From Pseudomonadota bacterium (lineage in GTDB: Bacteria; Pseudomonadota; Gammaproteobacteria; Steroidobacterales; Steroidobacteraceae): a stretch of 41,393 bases of DNA. Shown one piece after another: positions 31,071 to 40,876 of the stretch. The stretch covers positions 1 to 41,393 of the forward strand of contig JAJZDW010000029.1 in the NCBI GenBank assembly GCA_021851405.1, written 5' to 3'. The notes beneath the pieces are model-generated. The model did not search any database, was not told the DNA's origin, and saw only the letters and a list, made by a program, of their open reading frames with translations. The position numbers and the translations under genes are program-made. Every line of letters starts with the position of its first letter. The first letter of the stretch is position 1.

Positions 31071-34000
31071 ATGACCGACGCCGCCGACACCGCATTGACT
31101 GCCGTCATGGACGGCAATACCGCCGTGGCGTACGTGGCGTATCGGCTGAATGAGGTGTGTGCGATCTATCCGATCACGCCGTCGTCACCGATGGCGGATC
31201 TCGTCGATGAGTGGAGCGCGCGGGGACTCACCAACCTCTGGGGCAGCGTACCGGTCGTCCAGGAGATGCAGAGCGAAGGCGGCGCCGCGGGCGCGGTGCA
31301 CGGTGCACTGCAGTCCGGTGCACTCACCACCACATTCACCGCCTCGCAGGGACTGCTGTTGATGCTGCCGAATATGTTCAAGATCGCCGGGGAGCTCACG
31401 GCGGCGGTGTTTCACGTGGCGGCCCGCGCCCTGGCCACCCAGGCGCTGTCCATCTTCGGCGAGCACTCCGACGTGATGGCGGCCCGCACCACCGGCTTCG
31501 CACTGCTGAGCTCCGGGTCGGTGCAGGAGGCCCACGACGCGGCGCTGCTCGCCCAATGCGCGACGCTCGAGACGCGGGTGCCATTCCTGCACTTCTTCGA
31601 CGGCTTTCGCACCTCGCACGAACTGAACAAGATCACGGTGCTCACTGAGACCGAGCTGCGCGCCCTGCTCGATGAGCGCCAGGTGCGCGCCCACCGCAGC
31701 CGCGCACTGAATCCCGAACACGCCTTCATCCGCGGCACGGCGCACAACCCTGACACATTCTTCCAGGCGCGCGAGACCGTGAACCCGTTCTATGCGCAGG
31801 TCCCGGCGCGGCTGCTGTCCATCCTCGAGCGCTTCGCCGCCCTCACCGGCCGGCATTACCATCTGTTCGAATACTCCGGCGCGCCGGATGCCGAGCGGGT
31901 GATCGTGCTGATGGGTTCGGGGGCGCTGACGGTGCGCGCGACGGCCGAGAACCTCTGCGCGGCCGCCGAGCGCGTCGGGGTCGTGCAGGTGCGCCTGTTC
32001 CGGCCCTTCAGCACCGAGCACTTCCTGACTGCCCTGCCCGAGTCGTGCTCGGCGGTGGCGGTGCTGGAGCAGACCAAGGAGCCGGGCGCGCCCGGGGAGC
32101 CGCTCTATCTCGACGTCATCGCCGCGCTGGCGCAGGGCTGCGCAACCGGTCGGCGCGCGCACATGCCCCGCGTCATCGGCGGGCGTTACGGCCTCGGCTC
32201 GAAGAACTTCAGTCCCGCTCAGGCACACGCGGTGTTCCGGGAACTCGCCCGCGATACGCCGCGTAACGGCTTCACAGTCGGTATTGACGATGACGTGAGC
32301 GGACTCAGCCTGCAGGTCGATCCGGCCTACTCGCTCGAGGCCCCCGATACGCTGCGAGCGGTGTTTTACGGTCTGGGCGCCGACGGCACCGTGGGCGCCA
32401 ACAAGAACAGCGCCAAAATCCTCGCCGCCGATCCGCACCGCTACGCGCAGGGCTATTTCGTCTACGACTCGCACAAATCCGGTGCCGTGACGGTCTCGCA
32501 CCTGCGTGTCGGGCCGCGGCCGATCGACGCGCCGTATCTGATCGAATCGGCCACCTTCATCGCCTGCCATCACGCCAGTCTGCTCGAACGGATCGACGTG
32601 CTGCGGCTCGCAACCCGTGGCGCTACGGTTCTCTTGAATACCCCTTGGGGCCCCGAGGAGGTGTGGACGCAGTTACCACCGCTCGTGCAGTGGCGGATCG
32701 GCACGCTCGGCTTGCGTCTGTTCGTGATCGATGCGACCGAGGTGGCACGGGAGGCTGGAATCCCGGGACGGATCAACACCGTGCTGCAGACCTGCTTCTT
32801 CGCCGCTTCCGGTGTGCTGGGGCGCGAGGACGCCCTCGAGCGCATCCGCCAGTCCATCGCGGACACTTACGCGAGCAAGGGTGCCGAGGTCGTGCGACAG
32901 AACCAGCAGGCGGTCGACCATGCCCTTCAGCAGCTGCACGAAGTACGGGTACCGGCCGAGCAACCCGTCGAGGCGCCACTGCGTGCAGCGGTGCCGGACA
33001 CCGCTCCGCCGTTCGTGCGCGAGATCATCGCCCCCATGTTGCGCGGACCGGATGGCGGCAATGCGCTGAAGGTCAGCCAGCTGCCGGCCGACGGCACCTG
33101 GCCGTCCGGGACCGCGGCATACGAGAAGCGCAACCTCTCGGACACCGTCGCGGCGTGGGATGCGGATCTGTGCATCCAATGCGGTCAATGCAGCTTTGCC
33201 TGCCCGCACAGCGTCATTCGCGCCAAGTACTTCCCGGCGACGGCGCTTGCGGGCGCACCGCGCGGATTCCCGTGCGCACCGGTGAACTCTCGAGGCAACC
33301 CCCAGGTGCACTACTCGCTGCAGGTGTATCTGGAGGACTGCACCGGCTGTGGCATCTGCGTCGAGGTGTGTCCGGCCTCGAGTGCGCTCGAACCGGGCCG
33401 CAAGGCGATCAACCTCGAGCCCAAAGCGCCGTTGCTCGAGCCGGTGCGGGCTCATCTGCACTATTTCGAGTCCCTGCCCGTCAATGAGCGGGCCGACGTG
33501 GATTTTGCGATGGTGCGTGGGGTGCAGTTCCTGCAGCCTCTGTTCGAATTTCCCGGTGCATGCGCCGGCTGCGGCGAGACGCCGTACCTGAAGGTGCTGA
33601 GCCAGCTGTTCGGCGATCGGCTGCTCGTCGATCTACGGCGGCAACCTGCCCACGACGCCCTGGAGCCACGACGCCGCCGGCCGCGGGCCGGCGTGGTCGA
33701 ATTCGCTGTTCGAGGACAACGCGGAATTCGGGCTCGGCTTTCGCCTCGCGCATGATCAGCAACGCGCGCTCGCCGAGCGGCGGCTGCGTGCGCTCGCTCC
33801 GGCAGTCGGTGAGCACTGGGTCGAGGAGCTGCTCGGCGCGGCCCGCAGCGGTGAGTCCGCGCTGCGCGCCCAGCGCGCCCGGATCGCAACGCTCAAGGAG
33901 CGCCTGCGGGCGCTTGAGAGCGAGGCGGCCCGCGACCTGTTGTCCGTTGCCGATCACCTGCTGCGGCGCAGCGTGTGGATCGTCGGCGGGGACGGCTGGG

Positions 34001-34644
34001 CCTACGACATCGGCTACGGTGGGCTCGATCACGTTCTGGCGAGCGGCCGGGACGTCAACGTGCTGGTCCTCGACACCGAAGTCTATTCCAACACCGGTGG
34101 GCAGTCCTCGAAGGCTACCCCGCTCGGTGCGATCGCGAAATTCGCGGCCGCCGGCAAACGCACGGCACGCAAGGACCTCGCCCTGCAGGCCATTGCCTAC
34201 GGCAACGTATACGTGGCGCAGATCGCCCTCGGTGCAAACCCCCAGCACACGCTGCTTGCGCTGCGCGAGGCGGAGGCCTACCCCGGCCCCTCGCTGCTCA
34301 TCGCCTACAGCCACTGCATCGCGCACGGATTCGACCTGCGGTACGGCATGCGCCAGCAGCGCCTGGCCACCGCGAGCGGCTATTGGCCGCTCTTTCGCTT
34401 CAATCCCGCGATGCGCAGCGCGGGCGAACGTCCGTTCCGGCTCGACTCACCGCGGCCCACCATCGCGCTGCGCGAGTACGTCTACCAGGAACTGCGCTAC
34501 CGCGCCCTCGCGCAGCGCGATCCGCAGGCGGCCCAGACTCTGCTCGCGCAGGCCGAGCAGGTCGTGCGCGAGAAATACCTGCAGTACGAGCGCCTTGCGA
34601 GCCGCGGTGGGGACCGGTTTCATCCGGCCGGCACGCCGCCGTGA
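31071..34644 (+). pseudogene. nifJ: Pyruvate:ferredoxin oxidoreductase, NifJ type, frameshifted
   Basis: The single-chain enzyme oxidises pyruvate to acetyl-CoA with thiamine diphosphate and three [4Fe-4S] clusters, reducing ferredoxin or flavodoxin. All domains are seen: YPITPSSPMADLVDEW near the start, the CoA/PFOR domains, ferredoxin motifs CIQCGQCSFACP and CTGCGICVEVCP, then GACAGCGETPYLK. At about residue 850 the frame breaks: the frame from 31071 runs on into out-of-frame residues to 33755, while the true continuation (CSSIYGGNLPTTPW, NSLFEDNAEFGLGFRLA, DTEVYSNTGGQSSKATPLGA) lies in the next frame from 33622 to 34644. The conserved LxANATG segment is missing. The deletion would abolish activity unless it is a sequencing collapse; the rest is intact, about 1,190 codons in all. 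Confidence 0.88.
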
Positions 34645-34794
34645 GCGGCATGGCCCGGTTCGCGTCACGAGGCCGGCGAGCCGGAGAAGCGGCTCGGACA
34701 GTTCCCTCGGTGTGACCGAGACACGTCCAGGTGCGTGCTTGACGGTGCCGAGCAACTTTTTAAACTGGTCGGCCCCGTCCGATGGAATCCCGCC

Positions 34795-35907
34795 ATGGCA
34801 GTGGAAGCACTGTTTGCCCCGCTGAGCATCAAATCGCTGCACCTGAGGAATCGCATCGTCATGGCGCCGATGACGCGCCTGTTTTCCCCCCAGGGTGTGC
34901 CCGGGGAGAACGTCGCTGCGTATTACCGGCGCCGGGCCGAGGGCGAAGTCGGCCTGATTCTCTCGGAGGGCACGGTCGTCGAGCGGCCGGCCTCGCGCAA
35001 TGAGCCGAACATTCCGCTGTTTTACGGCAACGCATCTCTGGCCGGCTGGAGGCACGTGATCGAGCAGGTGCATGCCGCCGGCGGGCGCATGGGCCCGCAG
35101 CTCTGGCACGTCGGTTCGGTCGCGAGCCGTGCCACGCCCTGGGAGCCCGAGGCGCCGGTCGAAAGCCCCTCTGGCCTGCTCGCCCCCGACACGCCGCGGG
35201 GCCGCGCGATGAGCGAGGAAGACATCGCCGACACCATCGCGGCCTTCGGCCGCGCGGCGGCGAGCGCCCGGGCACTGGGCTTTGACACCGTGGAGATCCA
35301 TGGCGCACACGGCTACCTGATCGATGAGTTCTTCTGGAGTGCGACGAACCGACGCACCGACGCCTTTGGCGGTGCGTCGCTGCGTGAGCGCTCACGCTTC
35401 GCCGCCGAAGTGATCCGCAGCGTGCGCGACGCGCTCGGTGCGGACATTCCGCTGATCCTGCGCGTCAGTCAGTGGAAGCAGCAGGACTACTCGGCGCGCC
35501 TCGCCACGACCCCGCAGGAAATGACGGAGTGGCTCGTACCGCTGGTGGAGGCGGGCGTGGACGTCCTACACTGCTCGCAGCGGCGTTTCTGGGAACCGGA
35601 GTTCCCCGAGATCGACGGAACTGCGGGCCTGAATTTCGCCGGATGGGCGAAGAAGCTCACCGGGGCGCGCACCATCACGGTCGGCTCGGTGGGCCTCTCG
35701 GGAGAGTTCCTGGCCGCCTTCTCCGGCGAGAGCGCCGCACCGACCCGCCTCGATGAACTGTTGCGGCGGCTCGAGCGCGAGGAGTTCGACCTGGTGGCGG
35801 TCGGGCGGGCCCTGCTCGCTGACCCGCAGTGGGCCGCGAAGGTCCATCGCGACGACCTCGCCGCTCTGCATGGGTTTAGCCCGCCAGAGCTCGGCGAGCT
35901 CACCTGA
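34795..35907 (+). CDS. Old yellow enzyme-family NADH:flavin oxidoreductase (370 aa)
   Basis: This FMN-dependent TIM-barrel begins AVEALFAPLSIKSLHLRNRI, then VMAPMTRLFSP, GLILSEGTVVERPAS, GPQLWHVGSVASRA, and the family signature DTVEIHGAHGYLIDEFFWSA with NRRTDAFGGASLRERSRFAA. It ends with FDLVAVGRALLADPQWAAKV. Such enzymes reduce activated alkenes or nitro compounds; the substrate is unknown. The usual HxGR reads HVGSVA here, a small variation. The start at 34795 (MAVEALFAP) is used because it fits the barrel's first strand. It stands alone after nifJ, about 150 bp on. Confidence 0.92.
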   Translation: MAVEALFAPLSIKSLHLRNRIVMAPMTRLFSPQGVPGENVAAYYRRRAEGEVGLILSEGTVVERPASRNEPNIPLFYGNASLAGWRHVIEQVHAAGGRMGPQLWHVGSVASRATPWEPEAPVESPSGLLAPDTPRGRAMSEEDIADTIAAFGRAAASARALGFDTVEIHGAHGYLIDEFFWSATNRRTDAFGGASLRERSRFAAEVIRSVRDALGADIPLILRVSQWKQQDYSARLATTPQEMTEWLVPLVEAGVDVLHCSQRRFWEPEFPEIDGTAGLNFAGWAKKLTGARTITVGSVGLSGEFLAAFSGESAAPTRLDELLRRLEREEFDLVAVGRALLADPQWAAKVHRDDLAALHGFSPPELGELT

Positions 35908-36009
35908 GCGGACGGCGCGCCGCGCCCCCTTGCGGCATGATGGCGTCCATGGACATCCGCCCCGCTGCCCCGCTGCGCACTGCACGGTCCAACGCGCTCG
36001 CCATCGGCC

Positions 36010-36183
36010 ATGGGTAGCCGTGAGTTCCGTGGCAACAAGGCGACCCTACCGAGCAAGCCCTGCGCCGTGTGCGGGCGCCCGATGAGCTGGCGGCGGGCCT
36101 GGGCGAAGAACTGGGAGGCGGTGCGCTATTGCTCGCAAGCCTGCCGGCGCCGCCGCACCCGCGGCGCAGCGCAGCGGCCATGA
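36010..36183 (+). CDS. DUF2256 small zinc-ribbon-like protein (57 aa)
   Basis: This short gene encodes a protein with KPCAVCGRPMSWRRAWAKNW and VRYCSQACRRRR, the DUF2256 pattern of two CxxC-type pairs likely to bind zinc. The family is often found next to cryptochrome/photolyase-like genes. Its stop codon overlaps the photolyase start (ATGA at 36180-36183), so the two are translationally coupled. The ATG at 36010 is the first in frame with a full-length domain. The biochemical role is unknown. Confidence 0.88.
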   Translation: MGSREFRGNKATLPSKPCAVCGRPMSWRRAWAKNWEAVRYCSQACRRRRTRGAAQRP

Positions 36184-37745
36184 GGGCCGGGGCGGCCGGC
36201 GCTACGCAGCTGCGCCATCTCGTGCTCGTGCTGGGCGATCAGCTCGACGCCGGCGCCGCTGCGTTCGACGGCTGCGATCCGGAACACGATGCCATCTGGA
36301 TGGCCGAAGCACAGGAAGAGTCGACGCACGTGTGGTCGGCCCAGCAGCGCATCGTGTTGTTCTTGAGCGCCATGCGCCACTTTGCCGCCGCGCGACGTGC
36401 GGCCGGGTGGACGGTTCACTACAGCGCACTCGACGCCGCCGAGAACACCGGCACACTGGCCGGCGAGCTCGGCCGGGCGCTGCAGCGCCTGCGCCCCTCG
36501 ACGCTGCGCCTCACCGCGCCGGGGGACTGGCGGGTCCTGCAGGCTCTGCGTGCCACCGCCGAGGCCGCGGGCGTGCCGCTCGAGCTGTGTCCGGACCGTC
36601 ATTTCTATGTCAGCGTGCGCGAGTTCGCGCGCCATGCCCGCGGCCGTCGCCAATTGCGCATGGAGTATTTCTACCGCGAACAGCGCCGCCGCCACGACGT
36701 GCTGATGCAGGACGATGAGCCGGCCGGCGGACAATGGAACTTCGATGCCGAAAACCGGGAGTCATTTCCGGCCAGTGGCCCCGGAGCGGTACCTGCGGCC
36801 CCCACATTCGCCCCGGACGCACTGACCGTGGAGGTCATGGCGCTGGTTCGCCGGCGCTTCAGTGCACATCCGGGGACCTTGGAGGGATTCGCCTGGCCGG
36901 TGACGCCCGAACAGGCGCACCAGGCGCTCGAGACATTCATCCGGGAGCGTCTCGGCCCGTTCGGGCGCTGGCAGGACGCACTCTGGCCCGCAGAGCCCGG
37001 GCTGTGGCATGCGCGGCTCTCTGCGGCACTGAACTTGAAACTGCTCGATCCGCGCGCCGCGGTCCAAGCGGCCGAGACTGCCTGGCGGACAGGCGCAGTG
37101 CCTCTGTCGAGTGCAGAGGGCTTCATCCGCCAGATCCTCGGTTGGCGTGAATACGTACGCGGCGTCTATTGGACGCAGATGCCGCAGTACGCCGAGCGCA
37201 ACGCGTTCGGTGCCGAGGCGGATCTGCCGGGGTTTTATTGGACGGGCGATGCACCCATGCCCTGCCTCGCCGATGCACTGCGCCAAACGCTGCGCGGCGG
37301 CTATGCGCACCACATCCAGCGGCTGATGGTGATCGGCCTGTACGCACTGCTGCTCGGTGTACGGCCGCAGGAGGTGCATCGCTGGTTTCTCGCCGTCTAT
37401 GTCGATGCGGTCGAATGGGTGGAGATGCCCAATGTGCTCGGGATGAGCCAGTTCGCCGATGGGGGCCTCATGGCGAGCAAGCCCTATATCGCCAGCGGGC
37501 AGTACATCAAGCGCATGAGCGCCGGTGCCTATTGCCGGCACTGTCGCTTCGATCCGGGGCAACGCACGGGTGCGCGCGCCTGCCCCTATACGCTGCTCTA
37601 CTGGGACTTTTTACTGCGCCACGAGGCCGCACTCGCGGCCAACCCTCGCACCGTGCTTCAGGTCCGCAATCTCGCCCGCCTGAGCGCAGCGCAGCGGACG
37701 GAGATCCGCCACCAGGCCGACCAATGGCGCAGCGCCGCCCCGTGA
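36180..37745 (+). CDS. phrB: Prokaryotic (6-4) photolyase/FeS-BCP cryptochrome (521 aa)
   Basis: The N-terminal alpha/beta domain (RHLVLVLGDQLDAGAAAFDG, then SAMRHFAAARRAAGWTVHYS) is the DUF504-like photolyase-related antenna fold. The helical FAD domain follows (EGFIRQILGWREYVRGVYWT, then MSQFADGGLMASKPYIASGQ). Four cysteines at 362, 452, 455 and 468 match the spacing of the [4Fe-4S] ligands of Agrobacterium PhrB (350, 438, 441, 454), which places it among the iron-sulfur bacterial cryptochromes and (6-4) photolyases. It would repair UV (6-4) photoproducts with blue light or act as a photoreceptor. The start is coupled to the DUF2256 gene. Confidence 0.92.
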   Translation: MRAGAAGATQLRHLVLVLGDQLDAGAAAFDGCDPEHDAIWMAEAQEESTHVWSAQQRIVLFLSAMRHFAAARRAAGWTVHYSALDAAENTGTLAGELGRALQRLRPSTLRLTAPGDWRVLQALRATAEAAGVPLELCPDRHFYVSVREFARHARGRRQLRMEYFYREQRRRHDVLMQDDEPAGGQWNFDAENRESFPASGPGAVPAAPTFAPDALTVEVMALVRRRFSAHPGTLEGFAWPVTPEQAHQALETFIRERLGPFGRWQDALWPAEPGLWHARLSAALNLKLLDPRAAVQAAETAWRTGAVPLSSAEGFIRQILGWREYVRGVYWTQMPQYAERNAFGAEADLPGFYWTGDAPMPCLADALRQTLRGGYAHHIQRLMVIGLYALLLGVRPQEVHRWFLAVYVDAVEWVEMPNVLGMSQFADGGLMASKPYIASGQYIKRMSAGAYCRHCRFDPGQRTGARACPYTLLYWDFLLRHEAALAANPRTVLQVRNLARLSAAQRTEIRHQADQWRSAAP

Positions 37746-37775
37746 GCGGGCCACTCCCAGCTCGCTGACCGCCGC

Positions 37776-39026
37776 TCAGATGACTCCGCGGGCCGCAAGA
37801 TCATCGATGCGCTCCGGCGCCAGACCCAGCACCTCACGCAACACCGCACGCGTATGCTCGCCTAGGGTCGGCGGCGCCCGTTCGTAGCGGACCGGCGAGC
37901 GCGAGAGCCGCAGCGGACTTGCCACCTGGGCAACGGTCGTACCCTCCCCCCGAGACAGCTGGAATTGCATGCCGCGCGCCCGGACCTGCGGATCGGCAAA
38001 CACGGCATCCAGGGTATTGACGGGCCCGCAGGGCACCTGCGCACGCTCGAGCCTCTGCAGCCACTGTGCCGTCGAACCCGTTCCCAACACTGCGCGCATC
38101 AGCGTGCCCAGGGCCTCCCGGTGCACGACCCGCGCACCGTTCGATGCGAACCGATCCTCTTCGGCCCACTCCGGGTGACCGAGTTCAGCCGCCAGACGGG
38201 CGAACTGACCGTCATTCCCGACTGCAATGATCATTTGGCCATCCGCCGTCGGAAACTCCTCGTAGGGCGCAATATTCGGGTGCGCGTTGCCCATGCGGGG
38301 CGGGACGTCACCGCCGACGAGGTAATTCATCGCCTGATTGGCGAGACACGCAACCTGCACGTCATACAACGCCAGGTCGATGTACTGCCCCTCACCGGTT
38401 CGCTCCCGGTGCGCCAGCGCCGCCAGGATCGCGACCGTCGCATAGAGACCGGTGAGGATGTCGGAAATCGCGACACCCGTCTTGAGCGGGCCCGCCCCGG
38501 GCTGTCCGTCACGCCCGCCCGTGAGGCTCATCAGGCCGCTCATCGCCTGGATGAGGAAATCATAGCCAGGCCGAGCCGCGTAGGGACCGGTCTGTCCGAA
38601 TCCGGTGATGGAGCAGTAGATCAGACGGGGATTCACGCCGCGCAGACTCTCATAGTCGAGACCGCGCGCGGCCAGACCGCCGACCTTGAAATTCTCGATC
38701 ACGACATCTGCGCCGGCCGCGAGGTCCCGTACGATCTGCCGACCTTCCTCGGTCGTGAAGTCGACGGTCAGAGACTTCTTGTTTCGGTTGGCGCACAGAT
38801 AGTACGCCGCATCTGCCTGTGTGCCGTCCGGGCCACTGACAAAGGGCGGGCCCCACGCGCGGGTCTCATCCCCGCTTCCCGGCCGCTCGATCTTGTATAC
38901 CTCGGCACCGAGATCGCCCAGAATCTGCGTGGCCCAGGGGCCGGCAAGGACCCGCGAAAGATCGAGCACCTTCACGTGGGACAGCGCACCGGGCACTTCG
39001 GAGGGTTCTGTCAAAATGGTCCGCAC
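37776..39026 (-). CDS. CaiB/BaiF-family CoA-transferase (416 aa)
   Basis: Class III CoA-transferases move CoA between acyl acids by way of an aspartate. Landmarks are VKVLDLSRVLAGPWATQILG, DLGAEVYKIERPGSGDETRA, the nucleotide-binding ADVVIENFKVGGLAARGLDY, GYDFLIQAMSGLMSLTG, and the catalytic-aspartate region around ALYDVQVACLANQAMNYL. The form with AYYLCANRNKKSLTVDFT is closest to the succinyl/glutaryl-CoA or formyl-CoA type, but the substrate is not fixed. The GTG at 39026 is chosen; upstream codons in the same frame are R/S/T-rich and probably non-coding. It converges on the photolyase gene over 30 bp. Confidence 0.9.
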   Translation of the reverse strand: MRTILTEPSEVPGALSHVKVLDLSRVLAGPWATQILGDLGAEVYKIERPGSGDETRAWGPPFVSGPDGTQADAAYYLCANRNKKSLTVDFTTEEGRQIVRDLAAGADVVIENFKVGGLAARGLDYESLRGVNPRLIYCSITGFGQTGPYAARPGYDFLIQAMSGLMSLTGGRDGQPGAGPLKTGVAISDILTGLYATVAILAALAHRERTGEGQYIDLALYDVQVACLANQAMNYLVGGDVPPRMGNAHPNIAPYEEFPTADGQMIIAVGNDGQFARLAAELGHPEWAEEDRFASNGARVVHREALGTLMRAVLGTGSTAQWLQRLERAQVPCGPVNTLDAVFADPQVRARGMQFQLSRGEGTTVAQVASPLRLSRSPVRYERAPPTLGEHTRAVLREVLGLAPERIDDLAARGVI

Positions 39027-39320
39027 ATTTTCGCGACAGCCTGAATAATACCGCAGTTCAGTCCCGGCGCTGCACCGCCGCGTGAGGGGATTCCGCTGCG
39101 ACAGGAGTGTCCACGCTGCGCGGGCCGAGGGCCATGAGACCGCACGCTGCAGTGCCGTTCCGGTTGGTCCCGAATGAACCCGGAGTCCGCCCGCTGGATC
39201 GGCCTGAGTCGCTTTGACGGCAGAATGAACCGCCCGAGCACTTCGACTCGCGAGACGGTCGGAGCCGTTCACACGCGCCAACAGCACGTCGCTTTGCGCA
39301 TCCCTTCTAACGTCGTCCGT

Positions 39321-39902
39321 TCACGTACATTCGCCATGGACCCAAAAAATATCGGTGTAAAACGCCACGGCGTACCAATGGCTTTCCAGACGCGTGACGC
39401 GATCCACGACGCACGGCAGACCCGAGGCGAGCACCGGCGGCCGCCCACCCACACTCGCCGCCAGAGAATTCGTCGGATCGAAGACCAGATAAATATCCGT
39501 ATCCTGTCCCGCAAACCCAGCGCCGTCCCACACGACATGCCTCAATTCACCGTTTGCGGCGGCCGGCTGCGCCAACACCTTGGCTTCATACGCACCCGAC
39601 AGCAGGAACCATCGCGCGTGATCCCGGAATTCCCAAAAGTGGGCCAGTAGAACCGTAGGCACCAGAACATAGACCATCAACGCCGACAGGGTGACCCGGC
39701 GGCGTCCGCCCTGGGTCACGACTGCAACGATGATCAGCAACACAACCGTGATGAGCGTCATCGCGACAGCCAGCAGACCCGCCAGATCCGATTCCGCAAA
39801 CACCAAGGCCAGCACGGTCAACACCAGGCTCGCCACGAGGCTCCCTGTCAGTCGCCAGCAATACTGTGCGTCGGAAAATATCGAGCGAATTGACCACGTC
39901 AT
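39321..39902 (-). CDS. Membrane protein of unknown function (193 aa)
   Basis: Three hydrophobic helices lie at about residues 20-36, 41-63 and 71-90 (LVASLVLTVLALVFA, LLAVAMTLITVVLLIIVAVV, TLSALMVYVLVPTVLLAHFW). The C-terminal 100 residues form a soluble domain with ELRHVVWDGAGFAGQDTDIY and LVFDPTNSLAASV, probably beta-rich and perhaps outside the membrane. No family recognised. The ATG at 39902 is used. The gap from its end to the CoA-transferase start (39027-39320, 294 bp) shows no feature. Confidence 0.7.
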   Translation of the reverse strand: MTWSIRSIFSDAQYCWRLTGSLVASLVLTVLALVFAESDLAGLLAVAMTLITVVLLIIVAVVTQGGRRRVTLSALMVYVLVPTVLLAHFWEFRDHARWFLLSGAYEAKVLAQPAAANGELRHVVWDGAGFAGQDTDIYLVFDPTNSLAASVGGRPPVLASGLPCVVDRVTRLESHWYAVAFYTDIFWVHGECT

Positions 39903-40157
39903 AAATTCTCCGGAAAGATGCTTCCGAACGTGTTCGAGGCACGTCGCGAATTATTATTGACGAAGTCGATGCGGACAGTGAATGAGAATACTTGTCAACG
40001 AACGACGTGACTCAGCGTCCATGCGGAAGCGTCGTGACCCTGATGTGGCCGTTCAGAGGGCAGTCGCAATCATCTGCCTGCGTCGTCGCAATTCATACGG
40101 AATTTTGGGTGCCCGGACTTCACGGGGCGGGGCGCAGATCCCCGGGACACTAATGGG

Positions 40158-40202
40158 TGGGCCGTGTAGGGATCGAACCTACGACCAAGAGATTAAGAGT
40201 CG
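40158..40202 (-). other. att site: 3' fragment of a tRNA-Lys(CTT) gene
   Basis: Read on the minus strand, the segment has the anticodon loop CTCTTAA, TGGTC as variable loop, the T arm GTAGGTTCGATCCCTAC (complement of 40166-40182), acceptor strand ACGGCCC and discriminator A, then CCC rather than CCA. It closely follows E. coli tRNA-Lys over this part. The 5' side of the anticodon stem does not pair and no D arm follows, so it is a remnant. The body of the integrated element should lie to the right, and the chromosome to the left. The element's integrase is not in the window. Confidence 0.8.
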
Positions 40203-40352
40203 TAGGGGATGCTCGCCGGGGCTCAAGCACACGCCGTCCGGCACCTCACAAGTAATTGATTTAATGGCATATTCAGAAATCTTCGCGAGCGCTCGAAGGG
40301 GTGGCGGCGAGACTTGACGAGTAGCTCACCGCACTGAATTTGCACTGAGCCA

Positions 40353-40793
40353 TCAGCGCTCGGTGCTCACGCTGAGCAAGCTCCGCACCCGCGCAAACAA
40401 CTCCTCAGCGCCGTAATCGTCCTCGCAGGCCTGCTCCGCAATCTGCTGCTCCGCATCGAGCAACTCGCCGAGAAGCTCTCGAGCGAGCGCTCCATCGCTC
40501 GGCAGCACGACCCGTTCGATGGTTCCGAGGGCGTAGCCTGCGCGGGCGACGATCTCGGCGCCGCGACGGTGGCGCACGTCGTACTCGCGCTCGCCCACGC
40601 GGAGCGCGCTGATCTCGCGGCGAACGAGGGTCGCGACCTTAGAGGAATCCGCCGCAGCGATGAAGGCCTCGGTATAGGACTGGACGCCCGGAGGCGCGCC
40701 GCAAAGCAAGGAAACGATGAAGGCGGCAAGTTCCTCCGGGCTGCGACACTGCAGGGCAGCCAGGGCTCCCGCGAGTTCTTCTTCGGTGTCCAC
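40353..40793 (-). CDS. Hypothetical helical protein (146 aa)
   Basis: An acidic, mostly helical protein with segments MDTEEELAGALAALQCRSPE, AAFIVSLLCGAPPGVQSYTE, RREISALRVGEREYDVRHRR and a C-terminal DAEQQIAEQACEDDYGAEEL. No family was recognised. It is the first gene inside the right-hand element and lies 83 bp beyond the RelE-like gene on the same strand, so it may belong to the same transcript. Confidence 0.65.
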   Translation of the reverse strand: MDTEEELAGALAALQCRSPEELAAFIVSLLCGAPPGVQSYTEAFIAAADSSKVATLVRREISALRVGEREYDVRHRRGAEIVARAGYALGTIERVVLPSDGALARELLGELLDAEQQIAEQACEDDYGAEELFARVRSLLSVSTER

Positions 40794-40876
40794 GGCGGCC
40801 TATACCGCGGCGCTCGACAAAATGACCCGGGGTGTGTTTGGCAAGATCAACCCGCCTGGGTGAGAGGATTTGGCGA

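Noticed and set aside
33560-34825. A 421-codon plus-strand frame over the end of nifJ
   Set aside because: It is rich in R, S and A with no domain, while the NifJ continuation in another frame over the same bases has clear family motifs.
40158-40202. A functional tRNA-Lys gene
   Set aside because: Only the region from the anticodon loop to the 3' end is present and the anticodon stem cannot pair.
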